This document shows, piece by piece, positions 17,308-25,550 of a stretch of 64,000 nt of DNA. The stretch comes from Kiritimatiellales bacterium (GTDB lineage Bacteria; Verrucomicrobiota; Kiritimatiellia; Kiritimatiellales; Pontiellaceae). Where the stretch lies: NCBI GenBank assembly GCA_003246265.1, contig QKAU01000029.1, positions 1-64,000 on the forward strand. Reading direction: 5' to 3'. The stretch's first letter is position 1. Every line of letters begins with the position of its first letter. The position numbers were made by a program, and so were the translations under genes. The notes beneath the pieces were generated by a model, which saw only the letters and a list, made by a program, of their open reading frames with translations, was not told where the DNA came from and ran no database searches.

Positions 17308-18948
17308 ATGGCTGTAAAGATCCATTTCGATGGACGGACGGTCGCTGTCGACAACGGCAGCGGCCGTTCCATTTTGGAGCTGGCCCGCACGGCCGGCTGG
17401 CATATCGAAGCCCAATGCGGGGGCCGCGGCTCCTGCGCCAGCTGCAACGTGATGCTCGGCCCCGGACGCTACCGCGTCTTCGACGAGGAGATCGAGGTCC
17501 AGCCCGAGCAACGCCTCGAGGTGCTCTCCTGCCAGGCGCAGGTGCTCGGCGACGAGGCGGAAGTCTTCCTCCCCCGCGCCTCCGTCATTTCGTTCGAAGG
17601 CGCGCGCATCGCCGACGAGATGGAGATCCCCGAACACGCCTTCGACCCCCGTTCCAAGCGTGGCTTCGGCCTGGCCGTCGATGTCGGCACCACCACCGTG
17701 GTGGCCGCGCTGGTCGACCTGGGCACCGGCGAGGTGGTGGCCCGCGAGTCGCTCTACAACCAGCAGATCCTCAAGGCCGACGACGTGGTCTCGCGCATCT
17801 CCCTGTGCAACACCGAAGGGCAGCTCGAACAGCTCCAGGAACTGGTGGTCGGGCATACCCTCAACCCGCTCATCCACAAGCTCTGCGCCGGAACCGGTGC
17901 ATCCGGATGCGACATTGTCCACGTCGTCCTTTCGGGCAACACGGTGATGATGCATATCTTCTTCGGCGTCTCCCCGGCGCCGATCGGGGTGATCCCGTTC
18001 AAGCCGGCCAGCCGCACCTTCGAGGCGACCGCCGGCGAACTGCGCATCGACATCCGGCCCGACGCCCCCGTCGAGGCGGTACCCGCCATCTCCGGCTACG
18101 TCGGCGGCGACATCACCTCCGACCTGCATGTCTCGAAGCCGTGGAACATGGACGGCCTCGTGGCGCTGATCGATATCGGCACCAACGGGGAGATGGTCGC
18201 CTGCCACGGCGGGCGGATGCATGCCTGCGCCACGGCCGCCGGGCCGGCCTTCGAGGGGGCCGGACTGCTCCATGGAACCCGCGCCGCCAGCCGCGCCATC
18301 GATTCCGTCCAGTACGACGAGAACCTCGACTTCGAACTCGGCGTGATCGGCGACCCCACCCCCATGGGCCTCTGCGGCTCGGCCATCATCGACTTCATCG
18401 CCGAAGGCTTCCGCTGCGGGCTGATCAACGCCTACGGCCGCTACGACCTGGACATGCTGAAGCGCAACGGCCGCTACGAGCGGGTCTGCGGCATGCATGC
18501 CTGCATGCTGGTGGCGCCGGAGCTTTCGGCCACCGGCGAATCGATCACCGTGACGGAGGGCGATATCGCCGAAGTGCTCAAGGCCAAGGCGGCGATCTAC
18601 GGCGGGTTGAAGTCGCTGCTGGCGGAGCTGGGCAAGGGGGTGCGGGAACTCGACCATGTCGTGCTGGCCGGCGGCTTTGCCAAGCACATCAATCTCGAGA
18701 ACGCCATCTGCATCGGTCTGCTGCCCGACATCCGCATCGAAAAATACAAGGTCATCGGCAACGGCTCGCTGGCCGGAGCCGCCCTTGCCCTGCTCGACCG
18801 GTCGACCGGGCCCGCCTACCTGGAGCTTATCGACCGCCTCCAGATCGTCACCCTCAACAAGACCGCGCACTTCATCAACCATTTCCAGGAAGCCCTCGCG
18901 ATCCCCAACCTTGAAACCGATGATTTCCCGTCCGTGGCCGGCCGATGA
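17308..18948 (+). CDS. Corrinoid-activating ferredoxin/ASKHA ATPase (RACo/RamA-like)
   Basis: The 546-residue protein starts with a [2Fe-2S] ferredoxin domain. The cluster ligands are Cys37, Cys43, Cys46 and Cys75 (CGGRGSC, SC, LSC). From about residue 120 comes an ASKHA/DUF4445 ATPase fold with VDVGTTTVVAAL, DIGTNGEM, CGSAIID and VVLAGGFAKH. Such proteins use ATP to reduce inactive cob(II)alamin back to cob(I)alamin on corrinoid proteins. Its position directly after the corrinoid protein supports this partner. It overlaps the DUF1638 gene by ATGA. Confidence 0.95.
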   Translation: MAVKIHFDGRTVAVDNGSGRSILELARTAGWHIEAQCGGRGSCASCNVMLGPGRYRVFDEEIEVQPEQRLEVLSCQAQVLGDEAEVFLPRASVISFEGARIADEMEIPEHAFDPRSKRGFGLAVDVGTTTVVAALVDLGTGEVVARESLYNQQILKADDVVSRISLCNTEGQLEQLQELVVGHTLNPLIHKLCAGTGASGCDIVHVVLSGNTVMMHIFFGVSPAPIGVIPFKPASRTFEATAGELRIDIRPDAPVEAVPAISGYVGGDITSDLHVSKPWNMDGLVALIDIGTNGEMVACHGGRMHACATAAGPAFEGAGLLHGTRAASRAIDSVQYDENLDFELGVIGDPTPMGLCGSAIIDFIAEGFRCGLINAYGRYDLDMLKRNGRYERVCGMHACMLVAPELSATGESITVTEGDIAEVLKAKAAIYGGLKSLLAELGKGVRELDHVVLAGGFAKHINLENAICIGLLPDIRIEKYKVIGNGSLAGAALALLDRSTGPAYLELIDRLQIVTLNKTAHFINHFQEALAIPNLETDDFPSVAGR

Positions 18949-19691
18949 ACCTGAAGCTGGTCAGCTGCGAGATCTTCTTCCGGGAGATGGAATTCCTGCT
19001 GGAGCAATCGCCCCACGCCATCGACGTGGCGTTCCTGCAGAAGGGGCTGCACGACATCCCCGCGGACGAAATGCTCAAGCGCATCCAGGCCCGGGTGGAC
19101 GAGGCGTCGGAGGGTCCTTACGATGCCGTGCTGCTCGGCTACGGCCTCTGCAACAACGGCCTTGTTGGCCTGCGGGCCCGCACCATCCCACTGGTGCTGC
19201 CGCGGGCCCACGACTGCATCACCCTCTTCTTCGGTAGCCGCCAACGCTACCAGACCTACTTCGACGCCCATCCCGGAACCTATTTCAAGACCACCGGCTG
19301 GATCGAGCGCGATGCGGTGGCCGAAGAGCTTAAGCAGCTTTCCATCCCCAGCCGGATGGGGATGGACATGACCTATGAACAACTGGTGGAGCAGTACGGC
19401 GAGGACAACGCCGAATTCCTCTGGGAGGAACTCTGCGACACCAGGAGGAACTACTCCCGCCTCGCCTTCATCGAGATGGGCGTCGAGCCCGACAACCGTT
19501 TCGAGAAGATCGCCGAGCAGGAGGCCCGCGAAAGGAACTGGGTCTACGAGAAGACCGCCGGCGACCTCACCCTGATCCGAAGGCTGCTCAACGGCGACTG
19601 GGACGACGAGGATTTCCTGGTCGTCCCGCCCGGGGCGGCCATCTCCGCGGACCACTCGGAACGCATCGTGCGCATCAGGCCAGATGCTTGA
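18945..19691 (+). CDS. DUF1638 protein
   Basis: The 248-residue product matches DUF1638 by CEIFFREM near the N-terminus, LGYGLCNNG, and PRAHDCITLFFGSRQRY. The family is common beside corrinoid methyltransferase genes, but its reaction is unknown; conserved Cys and His residues could bind metal or cobalamin. The start overlaps the reactivator stop by ATGA, indicating a three-gene operon with the corrinoid protein. Its last 17 bases overlap the end of the convergent AraC gene. Confidence 0.88.
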   Translation: MNLKLVSCEIFFREMEFLLEQSPHAIDVAFLQKGLHDIPADEMLKRIQARVDEASEGPYDAVLLGYGLCNNGLVGLRARTIPLVLPRAHDCITLFFGSRQRYQTYFDAHPGTYFKTTGWIERDAVAEELKQLSIPSRMGMDMTYEQLVEQYGEDNAEFLWEELCDTRRNYSRLAFIEMGVEPDNRFEKIAEQEARERNWVYEKTAGDLTLIRRLLNGDWDDEDFLVVPPGAAISADHSERIVRIRPDA

Positions 19692-20616
19692 ATAGCTCGG
19701 CACGCCGCAGTTCGTCGTCGATCGTCCGCGCTTCCGGATGGCTCCAGTTGTTCGCCATGATCGCATCGAGTTGCGGCAGGTGCCTGCGGTAGTCCGACGG
19801 GGTCATCCGCGAGAACCCCTTGAAGGTTTCCGCAAAGTACTGGCTCGAGTTGTAGCCGCATTCGAAGGCGATGTCCGTAATGGACTTTTCGGTTTCCCTC
19901 AGCAGTTCGCAGGCCTTCTCGAAGCGGATGCGGCTCAGATACAGCATGGGCGGATAGCCGGAAAGCTGTTTGCACAGGTTGGCCAGTTGCGTACGCTTGA
20001 CCGAACAGGCATCCGCCATTCCGTCCAGTGTCCATGGATGGTCCAGGGTGCCGAACAGGCTCGCCAGGAACCGTTCCACCCGCCGGGTCGATTCCGGGAG
20101 GCGGCAGCCGGGACCGGTCGCCGCTTGGCTGACGATCCCGGCGAGCTCCACCACGAGCGCGCGTAGCAACGACCGGGCGGCCATCGCATCGATCTCCGAT
20201 GTGCCGTCGAGCCTGCGGACCAGCTTGGGGAACAGCTCCTTGAGCAAGGTGGAGGCGGGCCAGGAGTGGCGCCGGGCGGGGACCAGGATCCGGCCCAGCA
20301 TCTCCTCCTCTTCGGAACTGAAACCCAGCGAAGGCGGCAAACCGAGGTGGTTGCCGGCTGGCCTGTCCAGCTGGTTCAGCGGAAACAGGACGAAGAAGAT
20401 GCGGTTGCGGGGCTCCTGCAAGGTCAGGCTTCCATGCACCTGCCAGGGCAAGGTGAAAAAGACCGACCCGGGATTGAGCACCTCGGGCCGCTGCTCTACC
20501 GCCCAGTCGAGATGCCCCTGTTCCACGAGAACGATCTCCATCCCCGGATTCCGGTGCGGATGCATCAACCGGTTCTCGATGTGGCCATGGCAGATGATGT
20601 CGGGCAACACGTTCAT
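19675..20616 (-). CDS. AraC-family regulator with cupin-like sensor
   Basis: The 313-residue product begins with a cupin-like AraC sensing domain (HPHRNPGMEIVLVEQGHLDW, then NPGSVFFTLPWQVHG). It ends in a typical two-HTH AraC domain (WTLDGMADACSVKRTQLANLCKQL; SITDIAFECGYNSSQYFAETFKGFSRMTPSDYRRH). The ATG at 20616 is preferred to a GTG at 20637 because GGGG lies just upstream. The gene is divergent from the SSS transporter across 110 bases and probably controls that operon in response to its substrate. The ligand is unknown. Confidence 0.88.
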   Translation of the reverse strand: MNVLPDIICHGHIENRLMHPHRNPGMEIVLVEQGHLDWAVEQRPEVLNPGSVFFTLPWQVHGSLTLQEPRNRIFFVLFPLNQLDRPAGNHLGLPPSLGFSSEEEEMLGRILVPARRHSWPASTLLKELFPKLVRRLDGTSEIDAMAARSLLRALVVELAGIVSQAATGPGCRLPESTRRVERFLASLFGTLDHPWTLDGMADACSVKRTQLANLCKQLSGYPPMLYLSRIRFEKACELLRETEKSITDIAFECGYNSSQYFAETFKGFSRMTPSDYRRHLPQLDAIMANNWSHPEARTIDDELRRAELFKHLA

Positions 20617-20726
20617 ATGACCCCGGACATTTACCACCGCGAGAATGCGGACGCAAGTTGGTGTCGACCATGTTATTCGTACATGGAAACGGGAATGGGA
20701 TTACTGCGCACAGGGAAGGGGAACCC

Positions 20727-22334
20727 ATGAAGATTCAAATTGCAGGCATGGACCTGGTCATATTGACGGTGTATCTCGTCGGCATTGTGGCGCTTGGCTG
20801 CCTGGCCGGAATATGGCGGAAGAAGAAAACATCGGGCGACGGAGAAAGCTACTTTCTGGCGGGTGGCGCACTCAAGTGGCCGATGATTGGCCTGGCACTG
20901 TTTTCTACCAACATTTCGACCGTCCATCTGGTGAGTCTAGCCGAAGAGGGCTACAAGAACGGGTTGGCCTACGGCAACTTCGAATGGATGGCGCCTTTCA
21001 CGCTGATCATCCTCGCGCTCTTTTTCGCACCGTTCTACATCCGTGCCCGCGTCGCCACCCTGCCTGACTTCCTGGAGCGTCGCTACAGCAAGGCCAGCCG
21101 CAACTGGCTCTCCGGCCTCTCCATTATTTCGGCCATCTTCATCCATATCGGCTTCAGCCTCTATGCGGGCGCGATCGTCCTGGAAGGCCTCTTCGGCATC
21201 CCCCTGATGGCCAGCATCGTCGGCATTGCCGTCCTCACCGGCATCTACACCATGGTTGGCGGACTGATGGCGGTGGTGCTGACCGAGTCGGTGCAGACCA
21301 TTGTGCTGCTCGTCGGTGCAATGATCCTGACCGGCAGTGCGCTCGTGAAGGTCGGCGGATGGGAGGGACTCACGGAAAGCATCGACCCGCACATGCTCCG
21401 TGTGCTGCGTCCGAAGGGCGATCCCTCCGGCCTGCCGTGGTATGCCATCCTGCTCGGCTATCCGGTGATCGGCATCTGGTACTGGTGCACAGACCAGACC
21501 ATCGTCCAGCGCGTGCTTGGAGCAAAGGATGAACAGCACGCCCGCATCGGCCCGTTGTTTGCCGGCTTCCTGAAGATCCTCCCCGTCTTCATCTTCGTGC
21601 TGCCCGGTCTCATCGCCCAGGCGCTGATCATGCAGGGCAAGCTGCCACAAATCGGAAAGTCGGCGGATGTCTATTCGGTGATGATCGCCCACCTGCTGCC
21701 GGTCGGCTTGAAAGGCCTGGTCGCCGCCGCGCTGATGGCGGCGCTCATGAGCACGGTTTCCGGCGCACTCAACTCCGCCGCCACCCTTTTCTCGTACGAC
21801 CTCTACAAACAGATGAAACCTACTGCCAGCGAAGCAGGCCTCGTTCGCGTCGGCCGCATTGTGACGATTGTCGGTATGGTTCTGGCGATCGCATGGTCGC
21901 CGTTCCTTGGCCGCTACCCGACCATCTTCCAAGGCATCAACGCGGCAATCTGCTACATTTCGCCGCCGATCACCGCCGTCTTTGTTTTTGGTGTCTTCTG
22001 GAAAAAGGCGTCGTCGTTTGGGTCCATCACCACGCTTTGCATCGGCTCCGCACTGGGCTTCATTGTCTTCGGGCTGGACTTCTTCAAGGATTCCACGGGA
22101 TGGGACATTCCCTTCATGATGTCCGGTTTCTACCTTTTCTGCATCTGCTCTGTGGTCATGGTTGCCGCGTCCTTGATGCACCCCGAAGAATTGACCGCAG
22201 AGCGCAATGCCTTCATCTGGCATCATCCGTTCGACGCCCTGCGCGAACCGGGGCTGAAGGGCATCGGAAACTACAAGTTCCTATCGCTTCTTCTATTGGT
22301 AGTCATGGTCATTCTCTACACCATCTTCCACTAA
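20727..22334 (+). CDS. Sodium:solute symporter (SSS family)
   Basis: The 535-residue protein has about 13-14 predicted membrane helices and the SSS pattern SYFLAGGALKWPMIGLALFSTNIS near the N-terminus, with LMSTVSGALNSAATLFSYDLY in the later part. Members take up sugars, organic acids or vitamins with Na+. The next gene encodes a mutarotase-like protein, which favours a sugar, and an URO-D-family protein follows. GAAGGGGAA precedes the ATG. No substrate can be read from sequence. Confidence 0.93.
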   Translation: MKIQIAGMDLVILTVYLVGIVALGCLAGIWRKKKTSGDGESYFLAGGALKWPMIGLALFSTNISTVHLVSLAEEGYKNGLAYGNFEWMAPFTLIILALFFAPFYIRARVATLPDFLERRYSKASRNWLSGLSIISAIFIHIGFSLYAGAIVLEGLFGIPLMASIVGIAVLTGIYTMVGGLMAVVLTESVQTIVLLVGAMILTGSALVKVGGWEGLTESIDPHMLRVLRPKGDPSGLPWYAILLGYPVIGIWYWCTDQTIVQRVLGAKDEQHARIGPLFAGFLKILPVFIFVLPGLIAQALIMQGKLPQIGKSADVYSVMIAHLLPVGLKGLVAAALMAALMSTVSGALNSAATLFSYDLYKQMKPTASEAGLVRVGRIVTIVGMVLAIAWSPFLGRYPTIFQGINAAICYISPPITAVFVFGVFWKKASSFGSITTLCIGSALGFIVFGLDFFKDSTGWDIPFMMSGFYLFCICSVVMVAASLMHPEELTAERNAFIWHHPFDALREPGLKGIGNYKFLSLLLLVVMVILYTIFH

Positions 22335-22347
22335 CAGGAGTCTCGTG

Positions 22348-23127
22348 ATGAAACGTACTGCATTCATTGCGGCCATCGCGCTGTCCGCCACCGCGTTTGG
22401 TTTTTCCCCCTATGAGAACCGCCTGCTCTCCGGCCAGCAGACCCATGTCGCATTGCTTGCCTCGGCCGTGGATGGCACGACTAACGAGTTGGCGGGTGCC
22501 TTTGAAAGGCTGAACGAGAACAAGGTGGCCAAGGCCTTCCGGGAAATCGACATCTCCAACGTCAGCGTCTACTCGAAGACGTTGCAGGGCAAGGTCTGGT
22601 ACCTGGTCTATTTCGACTACGATGGCGACAACTATCTCGATGCCGTCAAGGCTTTCGAATCCGTCGAAGCCGTTAAGGCAATGAAGCCTTTGATGGCCCC
22701 CCATCCCCGGGCGAAGGCAAACGGGACCACGTGGCTCCAGCTGGAATGGATCAACTACATCCACGGAGCCAAACCCAGCGGGAACACCCCAAATCGATTC
22801 TCCATGGTCACGCGCCTTAGGCCCGAAAAGGAAGAGGAATACCGCTGGCTCCATCAAAGTACATGGCCTGGGGTTGTCGACCGCATGACCCGCATGCAGT
22901 ATCACAACTTCTCCATCTTCCTCGTCGAGCTCAACGACGAGATCTATGAATTCTTCTATGTCGAATTCATCGGAACCGATGCCACGAAAGACCAGATGGG
23001 CAGTCTCGCCGATCCCACCTACGAGCGCTGGATCAAGAACACCGACCCCTGCCAGAACCCGCTGCCGGATGCCGACGGCATCTGGTCGATGATGAACCCC
23101 GTTTCAAAATCAAGGACAGAAGAATGA
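22348..23127 (+). CDS. Secreted protein with two L-rhamnose-mutarotase-like domains
   Basis: The 259-residue product has a signal peptide (IAAIALSATAFGF). The second half is a good RhaM/DUF718 domain: FSMVTRLRPEKEEEYRWLHQ, then FSIFLVELNDEIYEFFYVEF and DPTYERW. The first half (about 50-130) repeats the fold more loosely: VSVYSKTLQGKVWYLVYFDY, then MKPLMAPHP. RhaM itself interconverts rhamnose anomers in the cytoplasm, so an exported tandem version is unusual. AGGAG lies 7 bases before this ATG. The stop overlaps the next start by ATGA. Enzymatic activity is not certain. Confidence 0.75.
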   Translation: MKRTAFIAAIALSATAFGFSPYENRLLSGQQTHVALLASAVDGTTNELAGAFERLNENKVAKAFREIDISNVSVYSKTLQGKVWYLVYFDYDGDNYLDAVKAFESVEAVKAMKPLMAPHPRAKANGTTWLQLEWINYIHGAKPSGNTPNRFSMVTRLRPEKEEEYRWLHQSTWPGVVDRMTRMQYHNFSIFLVELNDEIYEFFYVEFIGTDATKDQMGSLADPTYERWIKNTDPCQNPLPDADGIWSMMNPVSKSRTEE

Positions 23128-24365
23128 CTTCCAGAGAGCGCGTACTCGCAGCCATCAACCACCAGGCCGTCGACCGGATTCCGGTCGACCTCGGCTCGAA
23201 CCCCAGCTCGGGCATATCGGCCATGGGCTACAACAAGCTGAAGAAGGCGCTGGGCATCACGGGTGGCCACACCCGCATCTACGACGTGGTCCAGCAGCTC
23301 GCCCAGCCGGAAGACGACGTGCTCGCCGCACTCGGGTGCGACGTGCTCGACATCGGCCGCACCTTCAACACCTTGGACAATGATTGGTACGCCATCACCC
23401 TGCCGGACGGATCGCCCGCGCAGTACCCGGCATGGTTCCGGCCCCTCCGCCGCGCCGACGGCGCATGGGAGGTCGAGAAGAACGGACAGGTCATCGCCCG
23501 CATGCCGCCCGGCGGCGCCTTCTTCGACCAGACGATTTTCCCCTACGAAGAGGGATACCCCAAGAGCTACGAGAACCTCGAAGACGCGATGGGCTTGGTC
23601 CTCTGGCAAGCGCTCGCCCATAGTCCGTGGGACAGCGCGGCCGAACCGGGCTTCTGGACGAAACTGCGCGAGAACACCCTGCGCCTGCGCGAAAACTCCG
23701 ACAAGGCGCTGATGATCGTCTGCGGCTGCAACCTGTTCGAGTGGGGCACCTTCCTGCGCAAGCTGGACAACTTCCTCATGGATCTGCTCGCCGAGCCGGA
23801 AGAGGTGGAACGACTGCTCGAAGCGCTCATGGAACGCCACCTCCGTACGTTGGAGAAGGTCTGCGAAGCCGTCGGCGACTGCTGCGACATCCTCCGTTTC
23901 GGCGACGACCTCGGCACCACCGGAGGCCTCTTCATGCCGCCAAGCACCTACCGCGAGCTCTTCAAGCCCCACCACACGCGGCTCAACGCCTTCGTGCACG
24001 AACACTCGCAGATGAAAACCTTCCTGCATTCGTGCGGGTCGATCTACCGGATCATGCCCGACCTGATCGAAGCCGGATACGATATTATCAACCCCGTCCA
24101 GACCAACTGCCTGGAGATGGAGCCGGAAAAACTCAAGGCCGAGTTCGGCGGCCGCATTACCTTCTGGGGCGGCGGGTGCGATACCGCCTCCATTCTCAAC
24201 AAGGCTGCGCCGGAGCAAGTCCGGGCCCACGTGCTCGAACGCTGCGAGACGTTCGCGCCGGGTGGCGGCTTTATCTTCAACACCATCCACAACATCCTTC
24301 CGGAGGTACCGGCGGAAAATACCATCGCCGCTTTCGGGGCCGTGCAGGAATTCAACCTCCGCTGA
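23124..24365 (+). CDS. URO-D-family methyltransferase-like protein
   Basis: The 413-residue protein begins with MTSRERVLAAINHQAVDRIPVD, typical of the uroporphyrinogen-decarboxylase superfamily that includes MtaA/CmuA methyltransferases. The FLHSCGS segment provides the H-x-C zinc motif of those methyltransferases. IINPVQ and FWGGGCDT follow. Residues expected for true porphyrinogen decarboxylase are not evident, and no haem genes lie nearby. It is translationally coupled to the mutarotase-like gene. A role in methyl transfer is plausible because of the adjacent corrinoid genes, but the substrate is unknown. Confidence 0.85.
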   Translation: MTSRERVLAAINHQAVDRIPVDLGSNPSSGISAMGYNKLKKALGITGGHTRIYDVVQQLAQPEDDVLAALGCDVLDIGRTFNTLDNDWYAITLPDGSPAQYPAWFRPLRRADGAWEVEKNGQVIARMPPGGAFFDQTIFPYEEGYPKSYENLEDAMGLVLWQALAHSPWDSAAEPGFWTKLRENTLRLRENSDKALMIVCGCNLFEWGTFLRKLDNFLMDLLAEPEEVERLLEALMERHLRTLEKVCEAVGDCCDILRFGDDLGTTGGLFMPPSTYRELFKPHHTRLNAFVHEHSQMKTFLHSCGSIYRIMPDLIEAGYDIINPVQTNCLEMEPEKLKAEFGGRITFWGGGCDTASILNKAAPEQVRAHVLERCETFAPGGGFIFNTIHNILPEVPAENTIAAFGAVQEFNLR

Positions 24366-24448
24366 CCGGCGGACCCGTATCCGCCCGAAAGGGAAAGCCA
24401 TCCGCGCAAACCGGCATCAAGATGCCCAATTGAACCCAGGAGAACGCC

Positions 24449-25438
24449 ATGCCGAAGGTACCACCGCCGACCGGATTCGGAACACGCAATGCCAAGGGGG
24501 AATGGCGGCCTCCCTACGCCGTACACTATGCACCGCTGTTCCGCTGGCCGCCCCAGGTGAACGCCTTGCTCAAATGGCTGTTCGGGTGGCCCGGATTCAT
24601 CTGGCCGTGGCAGTTGCTGTACTTCGGCGTCGCATGCGCTACCTGGTTCTGGTTCCAGCCGGCACTGGAGCGCTGCGCCACGTTCCAAATCAATTGGATT
24701 GCGCACATGTTCCTGCGCAACCTGGTGTTGATCTGGATCGTGGCCGGCGGCTGGCACCTGGTGCTCTACGTCTTGAAGCTGCAAGGCACGGAACAGAAAT
24801 ATGATCCGCGCTGGCAGGCCAGGAACAACAATAAGTTCCTCTTCAGGAACCAGGTGCTGGACAACATATTCTGGACCTGCGTGAGCTCGGTTCCCGTCTG
24901 GACGGCCTACGAAACCCTGTTCATGTGGGCCTACGCCAACCACAGGATTCCCTATCTGGAATGGGCCATGAATCCGGTCTGGTTCGTTGCGTGGTTCTTC
25001 CTGATCCCTGTCTGGCGCGAGTTCCACTTCTACTGGGTCCACCGCTTCCTGCATTGGAAACCGCTGTTCAAGTTTGCACACTCGCTCCACCACCTCAACG
25101 TGAATCCCGGTCCCTGGGCCGGCTTGGCGATGCATCCCGTGGAAAGCGCGGGCTACTTCAGCGTGATCCTGATCCACTGGATCGTTCCTTCGCACCCGCT
25201 GCACATGCTCTTCAACGCCCAGTTGACCGCCCTCACGCCGGCGGGCGGGCACCACGGCTTCGAAGGACCGATCCTCAACGGCAAGGTGCCGACCGGCTCC
25301 TACTTCCATTACCTGCACCACCGCTACTACCGCTACAACTTCGGCGAGACCCTCATCCCGTTCGACCAATGGTTCGGCACCTTCCACAACGGCTCCTTCG
25401 ACACCGACCCCTCCAGGCCGTGGAATCCGGCCGCCTGA
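24449..25438 (+). CDS. Sterol desaturase / fatty acid hydroxylase family membrane protein
   Basis: The 329-residue protein has several hydrophobic helices and the three His clusters of this di-iron family: HFYWVHRFLH, HSLHHLNVNPGPW and YFHYLHHRYY. Members use O2 to hydroxylate or desaturate lipids in the membrane. An O2-using enzyme is unexpected amid a C1 cluster of anaerobic character. AGGAG precedes the ATG. Upstream is an 83-base gap with no shared C1 box. Lipid substrate unknown. Confidence 0.88.
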   Translation: MPKVPPPTGFGTRNAKGEWRPPYAVHYAPLFRWPPQVNALLKWLFGWPGFIWPWQLLYFGVACATWFWFQPALERCATFQINWIAHMFLRNLVLIWIVAGGWHLVLYVLKLQGTEQKYDPRWQARNNNKFLFRNQVLDNIFWTCVSSVPVWTAYETLFMWAYANHRIPYLEWAMNPVWFVAWFFLIPVWREFHFYWVHRFLHWKPLFKFAHSLHHLNVNPGPWAGLAMHPVESAGYFSVILIHWIVPSHPLHMLFNAQLTALTPAGGHHGFEGPILNGKVPTGSYFHYLHHRYYRYNFGETLIPFDQWFGTFHNGSFDTDPSRPWNPAA

Positions 25439-25457
25439 TCACCTAAGTGCGGCGAGC

Positions 25458-25499
25458 CAGCAAGATCGTTCCATTCCATACCCGTAACACCCTATACGG
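25458..25499 (+). promoter_or_regulatory. C1-cluster promoter box upstream of the URO-D/thioredoxin gene
   Basis: CAGCAAGATCGT at 25458 and CTATACGG at 25492 reproduce exactly the elements and the 34-base offset seen at 16564/16598. The ATG follows 51 bases after the second element. Confidence 0.6.
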
Positions 25500-25550
25500 A
25501 TTTAACCCGATCCCTATCATCGCTCCTCCATTTCAACCAAGGAGTAGCAG

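Noticed and set aside
20651-20690. A possible fifth C1 promoter box (GACGCAAGTTGG) before the SSS gene
   Set aside because: The box match is poor and no CTATAC-like element lies at 34 bases; this operon is more likely governed by its own AraC protein.
23124-24365. A true uroporphyrinogen decarboxylase (hemE)
   Set aside because: The H-x-C zinc motif and the corrinoid context fit the MtaA/CmuA branch, and no haem biosynthesis genes are present.
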